From the NCBI GenBank assembly GCA_030248215.1, contig JASANG010000483.1, forward strand, positions 1-64,000: a stretch of DNA of 64,000 bases, read 5' to 3'. The stretch comes from Enoplolaimus lenunculus. Taxonomy: Eukaryota > Nematoda > Enoplea > Enoplida > Thoracostomopsidae. Positions 32,140-42,202 of this stretch are shown here, piece after piece. Below the pieces are notes generated by a model. It ran no database searches. It worked only from the letters and a program-made list of their open reading frames with translations, and was not told the DNA's origin. Positions within the stretch are counted from its first letter, which is position 1. Every line of letters begins with the position of its first letter. The translations under genes were made by a program, and so were the position numbers.

Positions 32140-35139
32140 TAGTAATAATAATAAAATAATAATAATAATAATGCATACAGTGCTGTTTGTTATAGAGGAT
32201 CCGTTACCTGTGACGTGCCTTTGGACTGTCTTAATTTTAAAATGGGATTACACGGCGTTTGTGCTCCAGGACAAGGCAAACAATGTTCGACAACGTTTGA
32301 AAAATTGAGCTTTAACGGGCGTTCGTCTGTTGTTAAATGTAATCGTCCGTGTTAGTTATAGGGATGGCCCATTAAGCACAAGCCTAAACCTAAGCGTCAG
32401 CATGCGCCTACGCCGGTCCCTGAATCATCCAGTCTACCTGTCTAGACTTGGTAGGCAGTTATAATGAACATGGGTCAATGTAAAGCGTGCTTGCTCTGTA
32501 GTTTTAGACGCAAAGAATTGCAGTACATGTACTGTTCCTGTGCTTCAACCTATAATTCGTGCGCGACGTTAAAACTGGTGTAAATTATGCTTAAAATCAG
32601 AAAATTGTAGTTTTTTTTGTGTTTGTGAGGGGGGTGGTAGAAAAGTGGGGGCGTGAACTCAGATGGAGATGTGGCCGCCTCTTCGTTCTACGGAAACTCC
32701 AATTTAGGTATAAAGCCAGGATGGTACGAATAAATACATTAGAACATCAGTAGAATGCAAACTGACGTTTTGATATTGAACGCAATTTAAATATTAATGG
32801 CTACGTTGCTGAGGCAATATTTAATTAAGAAAGAGTCTGTTTTGTTTCAGGTTATCCAAAGTCAGGTCGAACTCATCAAATCCGTGTTCACCTTCAATAT
32901 TTGGGTAAAGTGCTTGCTGTTTACGAAACTAAAACAGCTTTCAAAAACAGATTGGTCCTATCGTAGCTTCAAAAATTTTATTATATTGTAGGCCTGAGCC
33001 TCAGATGCCAAATAACACAAGGGAAGGAATTGAATTACAGTTGAATGGTCGGGCCAATGTAAAGAACAGCGGTGGAACAGTATTATAGCCGTATTCCTAA
33101 GTCTAAGCCTAAGCCTAAGCCTAAGCCTAAGTGTAAGCGTAAGAATGAGCATATTCGTAAGCCTAAGCCAAGCAAAAAATAGTCAAAAGCTTAAGCTTAC
33201 TTTATGGAAGTCCCACAGAAAAGCGTTCCGCCCCTGTTGTTTACATGGGCCAATGGTCGAGCAATATCGTTTCTCGGATCTGCCGAAACTAGACATTTTA
33301 CAGATTTGTACTTAAAATTTATTGTTTTAATAATTCGAGACAGCAAACCCATTTTCTATTTTATTCTTTTTTTCGTTAGTAATTATTTATGCTGTTTTTG
33401 GTGCGTTTAGGTTTTCCAATTATCAATGATACACTGTATAACAGTACAGCATTCGGTCCAGAAAAAGGCAAAGATGGAAAGTATGGAAAAAACATGGACC
33501 AGGTTAGTTTTGCGGCTTACCTCTTAAGGAACATTTTAGCTGTTTAATGTATAAAGTAGAGTCGTCGTTACTTGCAGGCTTTGTCTAAAGCCCTATTCAC
33601 ACGATGTGCAAGTTTTTTCGGCGAGAATTCGCAGCTGCAATTATTTGTAATGTTTGAATTATTTCAAGCTTCATGAATAAATTAAGCAAAAAAGTCCGAA
33701 TTAATTGAGAAGCAGTCAACAACATGGTCTTCCGATTGGCCAATCAAAATGCAGGTGCAACAAATTCAACCGGTTTGCAACTGTGTTCACACGTGTGAAT
33801 TCAATTTAAGAGCTCGAATTGCAGTGAATAATTTGCAGCTTCAAAAATTTCATCACTGTTTTGTGAACAAACTTGCACATGCAAGTCGCACGTGCAAGTT
33901 TTTCCTGCAAAGTCTGGCATGAGTGAATAGGGTTTTGCAAAAACTTGCACGTGTGAATAGGGCTTTATAGATTTATTCAAATCCCTAATTGAATAATTTT
34001 TAAAAATTCGTACTAAAATTAAAATCGCTGCGGCTGGATTTTGTCCGTTTATTCCATCGCTGGGTTTATTTATCCCGGCAACGGGATTAAACTCAAACTA
34101 ACGATCCCTTCAAAAATTTGAATTTTAATACGAAACAGTGTACAGTGAGGGGATGAGTAATCAAAATGTCCAAAATCAAACCATTTTGTTTCAATGTATT
34201 TCAATAGTTCGTGTGTTTTGAATTTCAGTTGATTGAAGACCTTTGGAAAGAACATTCATCCGAGCTTCATTGGGAACAACGGGGCAATCCTGAGATTATC
34301 CGAATGGTTGAGCAACGGACTAATTTGCCGGGATTATGTGAACCAGGGCAAAACTGTGACGGCGATGCTATTGAGGCAGCATGTAGCAAGAAGTGTGATT
34401 CTGGCTCCGGTTCTAGCTTACTAGCTGACTTGCAAGGGGACCCTGTACGTCAAGAAGATACAACGAAATCAAGTGCGATAGTTTTAGACAAAAACGAAGC
34501 TAAAACTCAACCAACGGATTTGGTCGATCCGTACTGTTTTGAGTGTGGAATGGATTTTATGGATCCTACGCCAGGCGAGCTGATTATGTTTTTGCATTGC
34601 TTGCGGTATGAAGTAAGTTGAAGAATGGGTACGCAATGCGTAGCGTTTAAACAATACTGTCTGTCACACGAATGCGCAGAATAGAATCTCTGTGCGATAT
34701 TTGTCTCGGTCTTGAGCGTCAAACTCCTATGTATACTATTCCGAAAACAAAATTGCTTGAAAAGGTTTAAGTTGAAACTGCATAAGTTTAACGTTGAACG
34801 CATTGATTCACTAATTTTGCCTCAGCAGAAGAAGTGTTTTCTCCGTTCGGTAGTCGTATTCGTTAATTTTATGGCCAGTATTCGTAACAGTAGTACTATA
34901 TAAGATAAGCAAAAAGCAAATATACTCTAAAAAACGTAAGCTAACTCTATTTCCGCGGGAAAAAACGGTGTGACCCTGATCTACATATTATATTATGGGC
35001 CGTTTGATGCAAGGGAATACGCTCCATCGCAACGCTAGAACCGACTGGAAACAGCTATCTAATATATTTCCAGGGTCCGAACTGGGCATACGAAACACCT
35101 CCGCCAAATTGGGCAAAAGATGATTGGCAACAATCCTAG
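26086..35139 (+). CDS. RPUSD2: RluA-type RNA pseudouridine synthase (RPUSD2)
   Basis: Twelve exons: 26086 (or 26134)-26229, 27692-27794, 29711-29832, 30216-30316, 30962-31049, 31175-31253, 31663-31804, 32196-32350, 32851-32904, 33411-33502, 34229-34612, 35074-35139 (TAG). All phases join. The protein has 493 residues from the 26134 ATG, or 509 from 26086; the longer start (MFIVSIRLSSHRLL) could be a mitochondrial presequence. KNKKRLK is a basic patch. YYFEN, KPYYFNYATFCKRRWVG, then an S4-like part (RLRVNGKQID) match RPUSD2. VNKPCSLPVHPCGRYRHNS and HRLDRMTSG are RluA motifs; the aspartate of HRLD (residue about 202 or 218) is the catalytic nucleophile. [20 protein letters not shown] follows. 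The C-terminus has CFECG, a poorly conserved low-complexity part, and WAKDDWQ as in RPUSD2. The intron after exon 30216-30316 starts GC (CACAG|GCAAGC). The exon 2 acceptor (TTATAG) is weak. Confidence 0.92.
26276..26412. mobile_element. type-B TAAGCC MITE
   Basis: Ends GGCCCATGTATAGAACATGG and CCCTGTTCTATACATGGG with AAGCGTAAGCTTAAGC inside. In RPUSD2 intron 1. Confidence 0.7.
26826..27025 (+). repeat. 30-bp GC-rich minisatellite inside a MITE
   Basis: About six or seven nearly identical units of the form GCTGCCGCTTGATGCCGCG + TTGTGCCGTCC. Long open frames in all frames come from the 30-bp period (a multiple of three) and are not genes. Confidence 0.85.
27086..27482. mobile_element. CCGGAA-family hAT-like MITE with perfect TSD
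   Basis: Termini CAGGGTGCAACCGGAATT and AATTCCGGTTGCACCCTG. AGCACAAC is duplicated at 27078-27085 and 27483-27490. Tandem CCGGAA words lie near both ends. It sits inside the terminal repeat of another MITE. Confidence 0.85.
28038..28882. mobile_element. CGGAAT-family hAT-like element (845 bp)
   Basis: Termini CAGGGTTCCAATCTGAAG and ATTCCGTTGGAACCCTG, flanked by CTTATTAG and CTTATTAA (7 of 8 bases). GGAATCGGAATC words lie near both ends. The interior carries a 56-bp tandem duplication and no transposase frame. In RPUSD2 intron 2. Confidence 0.8.
28547..28658 (+). repeat. 56-bp tandem duplication
   Basis: Two copies of a TTTAGATTTTGTTATTCG-led unit back to back inside the 845-bp hAT-like element. 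They look identical, so the duplication is recent. Confidence 0.8.
29177..29591. mobile_element. CCGATT-family hAT-like MITE
   Basis: Left CAGGGTGTAATCGGAATTCC, right AGTTCCGCTTTCCATCCTG. Flanks TTTGAAGC and TTTGCAGT match at six of eight bases. CGATTCCGATT words lie near both ends. It ends 119 bp before RPUSD2 exon 3. Confidence 0.7.
30064..30205 (+). repeat. (TTR)n microsatellite abutting an exon
   Basis: Interrupted TTA/TTG triplets for about 140 bp, ending ten bases before the TTTTTAG acceptor of the RPUSD2 exon at 30216. The repeat makes up the polypyrimidine-like upstream part of that acceptor. Confidence 0.85.
30784..30850 (+). repeat. (TTG)n microsatellite
   Basis: Uninterrupted TTG triplets with a late TGC change, in RPUSD2 intron 4, 112 bp before exon 30962-31049. 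Confidence 0.85.
32098..32172 (+). repeat. (AAT)n microsatellite
   Basis: AAT triplets with two interruptions ending about 24 bp before the acceptor of the RPUSD2 exon at 32196. Confidence 0.85.
32350..32475. repeat. type-C TAAGCC repeat
   Basis: GTTAGTTATAGGGATGGCCC with AAGCCTAAACCTAAGC inside; it starts at the RPUSD2 exon 8 donor, so the donor GTTAGT may come from the repeat end. Confidence 0.45.
33052..33251. mobile_element. type-B TAAGCC MITE with perfect TSD and five tandem TAAGCC
   Basis: Ends GGCCAATGTAAAGAACAG and TTGTTTACATGGGCC. AATGGTCG lies at 33044-33051 and 33252-33259. About 33,104-33,131 is a run of TAAGCC hexamers. In RPUSD2 intron 9. Confidence 0.85.
33588..33965. mobile_element. 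GTGCAAGTTTTT-family MITE
   Basis: Ends AAGCCCTATTCACACG and CGTGTGAATAGGGCTT, flanked by TA on both sides. TGCAAG and CTTGCA words repeat throughout. Relatives at about 30,462-30,545 and 54,610-54,900. In RPUSD2 intron 10. Confidence 0.75.
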
Positions 35140-35410
35140 CTTTTGATATTCTATTTTGAAACGAAACTATGTACATATTTTATTGATGATATTAATTAAA
35201 ATTCTGTGGAATAGTTGGCATAGAATATAATCTTAACACCAGCGTTTTGCTGTCTTTGCTTTGCAAGCGAAAGCGTAAGGTCTACTTGCGATTTTCTTCG
35301 CGGTCTTTGTTGTACTGGTGTAGACGTACAGAACAATCTATATTTTGCAGTCTCACTGCTAAACTGCATCATTCACAGGCAACACAAAGACAACTTTGCA
35401 CAGTTTTTCG
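35140..35410. other. 3' flank of RPUSD2, nothing recognised
   Basis: No clear AATAAA close to the RPUSD2 stop and no repeat terminus seen. Confidence 0.35.
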
Positions 35411-35787
35411 CAGGGCGTAATCGGATATCCGTTTATGGTAAAAATCGGCAACCGTTTCTGTCTCCGTTATAGAATATCGGAAATCGTTTATTTTACGTTC
35501 GAAATTAGTTATAAATTACGTAAAGTTCTTGCAATTTTTCATTACGTATGTGCTGCAATTGTTCGAACTAAACAAAAATTAAGATATGCATCCACAATCT
35601 TAAAAATTTCGGTGCATGCGATATTGTTTGTGCAAAATTTTAGAAAGCCCGATGAACATATATAGGTCTCAACTGTGTTGGCACAAAAATGAAACATGTT
35701 GAAAATTGATATATTGCAATATCCGTCCGTTTCCGTTATTTCGATCACTATCCGTTTCCGTTATTTTTACTACCCGTTTACACCTTG
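35411..35787. mobile_element. CCGTTT-family hAT-like MITE
   Basis: Left CAGGGCGTAATCGGATATCC, right CCCGTTTACACCTTG. CCGTTTCCGTTAT words near the right end match the element at 37.79 kb. The flanking duplication is not recognisable. Confidence 0.55.
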
Positions 35788-35970
35788 GTAATTAACCATG
35801 GCAAGATAACAGGAATATCAGAAAGTATACCTGCGGACTATTATTATGAAATGTCTTTATTCTGTGCCTTAATATAATAAAACGAATAGCACGAATTTAG
35901 CTATGGTTTTTCTACTTTTGTTCAAAAATACTGAAAACCTCAATAATAGGTATTGTAAAATAGCCAGGTT

Positions 35971-36373
35971 TAGGGTACAACCGGAGGCGGAAAATACCAG
36001 AGCCGTAGGTCAACAAATTTGGCCGGAGCCGGAGGTGAGGTCAAATTAGGTAGTTAAAATGATGTTTAATTTACTAATTTTACCAAATATCTAAAGATGT
36101 TGTAAATCTTTTGGTTTTACACTTATTTTTTCCGACATATCGGTAGACTGTAAATTGAAATAAAAATTAAAACGAAACTCACCAAACAAAATATGTAAAA
36201 ATTCTCAACCGAAATTGCTGGAACACTGCCACAAATTGTACAGGAGCCGAAAGTCAATTTTCTGCCGGAGCAGCACAATCGAAGTTGCCGAACCTCCGCC
36301 ACAAATTTTACCGGAACCGAAGGACTATCCTCCGGAGTCTGAGGCAGATCTCCGGTTGTAAGTAACCTGATCA
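35971..36373. mobile_element. CCGGAGG-family hAT-like MITE, older copy
   Basis: Left AGGGTACAACCGGAGGCGG, right GCAGATCTCCGGTTGTAAG. No clean duplication. It abuts a second copy. Confidence 0.5.
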
Positions 36374-36374
36374 G

Positions 36375-36702
36375 CAGGGTACAATCGGGGGTATGCTTCC
36401 GGCTCCGGCAGAAAAGCGGCCTCCGGCTCCTACTCTGGTAGATTTTTTGCCGGAGGTTCCGGCAATTTCGGTAGTAAAATTTGGCATAATTTTGCAAAAT
36501 TTATCTGTTTAGCGCGTTCTGTTTTACTTTTGCTACAATTTCCAGAAAAGAACTTCCGAAACTTCGCAGAAAGTACCGTAAAAACCAAACAACTTAACAA
36601 CATATTGCATATTGGCTAAAATTAACCTATTAACCATCATTTTTACAACATAATTTGGCCTCACCTCCGGCTCCGGTATTTTGCACCTCCGGTTGCACCA
36701 TG
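36375..36702. mobile_element. CCGGAGG-family hAT-like MITE
   Basis: Left CAGGGTACAATCGGGGG, right CACCTCCGGTTGCACCATG. Flanks CTGATCAG and CTGGCCAG match at six of eight bases. It is head-to-tail with the preceding copy. Confidence 0.65.
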
Positions 36703-37008
36703 CTGGCCAGGATTATTTTCATTAAACTTCTTGAAACATTTCGGTATGTCATTAAAATTTTGAGATATTTCGAAAGCTGCCATTGATTATTACCCATCAC
36801 AGGTCTACGGCTACATCCGAATACGGAATTGTATCCAAAATGATGTTTTGAACGCCTCATTTCAAAAAGCATCGAAACTCTCAAACGAGTATATACTGTA
36901 TTAAAACGTTTAATATATAAGTAAAGCGCTCTTCAGTGTTTCACAAAATGCGATTTGAGCATCGAAAACAATTTTTACAACATAAAAAATGTTCTGTACT
37001 TGCAAAAA

Positions 37009-40000
37009 TCATACAATAATCAAATATAAGAACGTCGAAAGTCCGCCAATATACGCAGCGATCACAGCATATCTCGACTTTGAACCATTCAATTCAGCCA
37101 GCGATGCAACATCTGGAAATCCCATATAATTGCAAAACGAATGCACTAAAATTACTCCAAGCAAATTGCGACTGGTGACAAACAGATGGCTTGCGTACAC
37201 ACCGAAGACGTACGTAAACGCGGCTTGAAATGAACATTTAACGAATGCTTGTTTCCATGATAGTCCATGATGTGCTTGATCAAATACGTGATGATAGTGA
37301 GCGAATGAAAACCAAATTGGTGAAATAAACGCGATTGCACTCTTTGATAAACGGAGGTGTCCATTGACTTGGGCCGTTTCAGATGGGTTGAGATCTGAAT
37401 CTGTTGATAATCGACAAGATAGCAGCACAGCAATTGCACAACCGCGAAATACAAATTCTTCAGTGAACGGTGCGTACAGAATATTGCGACGCCAAAGCGG
37501 ATCACGAAAGCACGATTGCCAATACGTGTAATGCAGTGCGATACATGGGCTGAAATATTTACATACACTGCAATTGGTTCGATTGTTAGCGCTCGTGCAA
37601 ACTGTACATACATATATGCTAAGAGCAACCAAATCGCGAACACGATGCAAAATAACGCATCATGCACTTGCTTTATGAAAAATATACAATTTCATTCTTC
37701 AATTTCATTTTTGGTGTTAATTAAAATTTCACACGGTCGCGTTAAATTATTTATGGAATTGAATAATTTGAAAATAGATGTCTGTAACCAGAGTGTAAAC
37801 GGATAGCAAAAATAACGAAAACGGTTATCGATCGAAATAACGGAAACGGAAAACGGATATTGCAGTATAAAAGTTTAAAAGATGTTATATATTTCTTTCG
37901 ACACAATTGAGACGTGTATTCACCGGGCTTTCTAAAATTTTAAAGAAAAATGTGCGGATGCGCCGAAAGTTTTAGCATTTCAGATGAATTTCATAATTTT
38001 ATTCCATTTCGAACAATTGCAGCACATAAACTGCGAAATATATACGTGATTTATATTAACTGATTTTGAGTGTAAAAATCACTGAATTTCCGGTATTTCT
38101 ATAACGCAAACGGATACAAATTTTTGTCGGAAACAAATATCTGGTTACACCCTGTCCAAAACACGGCCAATTGCTTAAATTTATTACACTGTTGGATTAA
38201 ATTTGCATTTTTCACGCAGTGTAAGCAAATCTATTGTGGATAATGCATTACAGACACACACACGTTTTTAGGTCCTCTAACAGGGACCAGTGGCCTGGGA
38301 ATATTTCCGCTTAATACAATACAGTACGTTTTAAGCTTTAGAGTAATTTTTTGCTTACGTTTAGGCGTTATGCTTAGGAATATGCTTTTATATACTACGG
38401 TTTTACACTCTGATCTAAACATTGGCACATTTTGGTCTGGTAGGCAGCCCTACAAAAAATCTGAACGGACGGTGCCACAAACGATGCCAGTGTTCAATCC
38501 AAGCCGGTGTTTGACAATCGCAATGAATTATATGTACATTCGTAAAATACCGAGTCCGGCAAATCTTTACTTGGACTGATTTATATATTAATTATTAATA
38601 AACTGAATATACATAACTATTATTCCACGGTGTGTCTTGTGTACACTTCAAAAAAATGATGAGTCAAATTGACACGCTTCGAAATAGCTTTTCAAGACTA
38701 AACAAAGTGAATTAAAATTCGACTGCGCCAGAGTCAAATTCGACTTAACGAATCGCTCATTAAGTCGAATTTGACTATGTCAGAGTTGAATTTCACTCAG
38801 TTTGTGTAGTGCGAAACTTGCAGTGTATCGGAAGTTTAAAAAACGTTAATAAAGAAATCGAATGTGTTCTTGATGTGACCTGTCTGAAACAAAATTTGTT
38901 TAGCCAATTCTAAATGATTATGGCCACTTGCCGTGTATACCTTAAATGTTTTGGTAAATTTTTTTCGATTTCTTCGCTTAACCTAAATGCCTAAAAGCCT
39001 AAGACCCAACGTAAAGTTTAAAAATATAAACTTTATTTGAACTTTAAAACCATTTGTGATCATACAAACACTGATTTGATTTACACACAAATGCAAAAAA
39101 ATTTTCTTGCGCCTTAGGGATACACTGAGACAAAAAAGCCATGTTAGGGTAAGCCTAAGATAAAGAACCATGTTAGGTTTACCCTACATGTTAGGGTTGC
39201 CCTAACAGTTGGCACGTGAACTCTTGTGCCAAGTGTTAGGCTAGCCCTACACCACTTTTGGTTTCCCTTAATACAACTAAAATGAATAGCGCATTAGTAT
39301 GCATGTACGAGTACGTGCGCAATCTCCACAAGACTTGAAAGCTTTTAATAACAAAAGTTGGTCTCAGAAGAAATAGAAAATTATTTGTATGAAAAAAAGG
39401 TTCTTTTCGTCCAGGTTAGTATTATTGCGTATGTGTATCATCGCTAGTTAATTGATCGACAATTCTTGCTTACTTATGTGGTTTGTCGTATTGCAAAAAA
39501 ATGTTAAAATCAAATTGCTAATTCAAATAGGCCAAACTAAAGAACAAGGACGGAACAGTATTATAAGCTTATTCCTAAGCCTAAGCCTAAGCGTAACAAT
39601 GAGCATATTCCTAAGCCTAAGCCTAAGCGTAACAATGAGCATATTCCTAAGCCTAAGCCTAAGCCTAAGCGTAACAATGAGCATATTTCTAAGCCTAAGC
39701 CTAAGCGTAACAATGAGCATATTTCTAAGCCGAAGCCTAAGCGCAAGCCAAGCAAAAATAATAGTCTAAAGCTTAAGGTTATTCCATTCTCGTCCCAAAG
39801 AAAAACGTTTCGCCCACGATCTTTACATGAGCCTTCAAATGAATGAAGAATGAGCAAAAGCCAGTATTTTTACGCATTTTAGAAAAACAAATGGTTTCTA
39901 GTGCCTAAAATGACGCTGTGCACTCTCGAAATGAAATGCTGACAACGCTCATAAAATTAAACATAGCCAGTTTGAAAACTTACGTCGACCAGCCATCAAT

Positions 40001-40816
40001 GATTAAATGTTGCATAATTGGTCCTGAAAACAATATTGCCGTAGTTAAAAGCTGACCGAATGCTGTTGAGAAATAACACGGCGACCAAATGTCAACGCCA
40101 ATCAGTTCAAAAAAGTTGTTCTTGTAGTCTGATGGGGTAGCGTACTGGACCAACAACGCAGATAACAAACAAGCAATTGAAACGCCTGAAAAATCAAATA
40201 AAGCAAATTGCAGTTATTTTTGTAAATATATATTTGTTCAGCACTTAACCGGATATCCATTTCCGTTTCCGTTTCCAGTAAATATCGGTGGCCGGTGAAT
40301 ATTTGCACACCTCCATTGTATCCGATTTGCGTTTTCATTTTCGTTATTTTGATTATATATGTTTATACCCTGTTCAGCACAATTTACGTTGCCCCGATCT
40401 GGAGGTTGTCTGATGCAGGATAAAACGTCAATTCCGGCGTTCGCAGTTTGTTCTCTTTGCTTTTAACCACGTGCTTAAATATTAACCTTAAACCGTTAAA
40501 TTCAACAGATTGTCGCAATACTGGATATATGTCAGCGGCCGAGAGTGGATTTAAAATAAACAGTCAGTAACCGAATAGCAGGGGGTTACCTCTCTAGAGC
40601 CCAAATAAATATCAGTCTCCCGTCTTACTCGGATCACTACAGTATTTCAGTCTCCTTCTTATTCGGATCACTACAGTATTTACCTTTCAATCGATTTTCA
40701 ACACTTTTCGGATCATCTCGATCTTTACCATTCCAGTCAAATATATAAATAAATATCAAATAGATTATTGGAAACAATCCAGACACCGCTACCGATTCAG
40801 CGCAGCTCAAGTTCAT
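37009..40816 (-). CDS. RCE1: CAAX prenyl protease 2 (RCE1 endopeptidase)
   Basis: Three exons on the minus strand: 40684-40816, 39984-40185, 37009-37549; phases join exactly and give 291 residues, somewhat shorter than yeast or human RCE1. The enzyme is an integral ER membrane protease that removes the last three residues of prenylated CAAX proteins such as Ras. The N-terminus MNLSCAESVAVSGLFPIIYL is a membrane segment, followed by DRDDPKSVENRLKG as in the family. The catalytic motifs are present: TEEFVFRG (Glu 142, Glu 143, Arg 147), FSFAHYHHVFD (His 196) and VHSFCNYMGFP (His 248, Asn 252). Exon 3 encodes all of them and ends in a hydrophobic tail (STFLYLIIV). Intron 2 is about 2.4 kb and holds at least four MITEs. 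No sign of decay. Confidence 0.93.
37789..38154. mobile_element. CCGTTT-family hAT-like MITE
   Basis: Left CAGAGTGTAAACGGATAG, right CTGGTTACACCCTG. Flanks TCTGTAAC and TCCAAAAC match at five of eight bases. In RCE1 intron 2. Confidence 0.6.
38265..38400. repeat. degraded type-B TAAGCC MITE
   Basis: GTTTTAAGCTTTAGAG, TTTTTTGCTTACG and TTAGGCGTTATGCTTAGG are the type-B internal words. Both termini are eroded. In RCE1 intron 2. Confidence 0.4.
38644..38825. mobile_element. palindromic MITE, GAGTCAA family (copy 2)
   Basis: Left CACTTCAAAAAAATGATGAG, right ends TTGCAGTG; GAGTCAAATTGAC and AGTTTGTGTAGT as in the copy at 2,494. More diverged. In RCE1 intron 2. Confidence 0.6.
39530..39838. mobile_element. 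type-B TAAGCC MITE with amplified internal unit
   Basis: Ends GGCCAAACTAAAGAACAAGG and GATCTTTACATGAGCC. Between 39,566 and 39,735 a unit of about 36 bp (one copy 42 bp), made of CCTAAGCCTAAGCGTAAC plus AATGAGCATATT, is repeated four to five times. In RCE1 intron 2. Open frames through the array follow from its length being a multiple of three. Confidence 0.8.
40243..40376. repeat. fragment of CCGTTT hAT-like family
   Basis: CCATTTCCGTTTCCGTTTCC and a GTTTATACCCTG end. The other terminus is missing. It occupies much of RCE1 intron 1. Confidence 0.45.
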
Positions 40817-41105
40817 TTTTAATAATTTACAGCCTTTTATATATGGGCATTTCCATTACTCATGTAACAATAACGCCATGAACAATATTTGTTTGGTAAA
40901 CTAAAAATACGTAAAGTAACAAAATAAGCGTTTGATCTAAAAATCGAAATTTCAACATAATCCGCCACAACGCAACTTTGGTGGACGATTTATAACAACT
41001 TCCGCTTCCTTTTTTATTGCAATGGCATTTACTGCAAGATAGAACCGGAAGCGAAAAGTACCGGAGCCGGAGGCGAAGAGAAATTATACAGGTTAAATAT
41101 TTAAC
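40817..41105. other. 5' flank of RCE1
   Basis: No promoter element recognised. A short CCGGAGG hAT-like scrap (ACCGGAGCCGGAGGCG) lies at about 41,060. Confidence 0.35.
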
Positions 41106-41620
41106 CCTTTAACTCATAGAGTATACTATGAGCAACTAAATACAAATGATATATGAGCAACACAGCCACTGTGAACAGTGTTTAATAATTATAACATACA
41201 TATGCAGTGCAAAATCTCCACAAGACGTGAGAGCCTACTCGGGCTCGAGCGTCAAACTCCTAGAGCTCAGTGGTCATCGTAAACGCCTCCCACCCGTGAG
41301 ACTGGGGATCGAATCTTACATTCATGTGAGAAAGGGTTAATGAAAAAATTCTTACTTAGTATTATAGAGTATACTATGATCAACTAAATACAAATAATAT
41401 ATAAGCAACACAGACACTGTGAGTAGCATTTTAGCAATTCTAACATATTTGCGCAGTGCAAAATCTCTACAACACGTGAGAGCATCCTCGGGCTCGACTG
41501 TCACACTCCTATAACTGAGTGGTCATCGTAAACGCCTCCCACACGAGAGACTGGGGATCGAATCGCACCTTGAAAGTGTATCTCGTATGAAATTAAAAAT
41601 ATTCATGTAAGAAAGGGATA
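41106..41620 (+). repeat. two tandem S2 SINE-like copies
   Basis: A unit of about 245-280 bp occurs twice, each with AGAGTATACTATGA, ACACTGTGA and CAGTGCAAAATCTC, then a tRNA-like core (CTGAGTGGTCATCG or CTCAGTGGTCATCG, and GGGGATCGAATC). The S2 core also occurs at 275-395. The copies are clearly diverged. Confidence 0.65.
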
Positions 41621-42202
41621 ATTGGTAAAGCTTAGCAAAGATCTGTAGAGGGTTGTCAAAAATTTTAGTTTCGCACTTTTTTAAAAACTCAGACAATTTA
41701 CGTTCGCAAAGTTGTGCCAAAAGTTAAAACTACACGCACCAGTGAACGATAAAATTTTTTGCGACTGAAAAAATTTCGCTTCCGAAATTACTGCGAGATA
41801 AATGTTTACTTCAATATTATACATAGAGCATATACACACAAAACTAAAACATGAAAGCCATCTGATAAATCGCATTCTTGACTAAATAAAAGCTTCATCT
41901 AAAACATTGAGTTAGTTTAAGTCCGAAGCGCTCGTTTGCCGAACACCCCGGGTTTTATTAAAAGGATAAACCACATTTACATCAACGAAAGCAATTATAT
42001 AAACCAAAGAAGGCAACAACATATTATCATAACATAACAAAGGTCCTTGAAAATTACCCATTATTCTACTCTGCTTGCAAGGATATTATTCAGAGCAAAT
42101 ATGTTAAAAAGCACACAAGAAACCTAGTTTCAAAACAAACTACAAATCAGGTACGCTGAGAAAAAGACATTCGAAAACCCAGCATGCTATCATTCTGTCG
42201 GG
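41621..42202. other. gene-free stretch 3' of the LINE
   Basis: May be the 3'UTR of the minus-strand LINE at 42.2-44.0 kb. No other signal seen. Confidence 0.35.

Noticed and set aside
33104-33131. True telomere or chromosome end
   Set aside because: Only about five hexamers, inside a transposed element with target duplications and flanked by gene sequence.
39452-39769. 105-codon open frame with FLSLSLSVTMSI repeats
   Set aside because: A by-product of the 36-bp internal repeat of a MITE.
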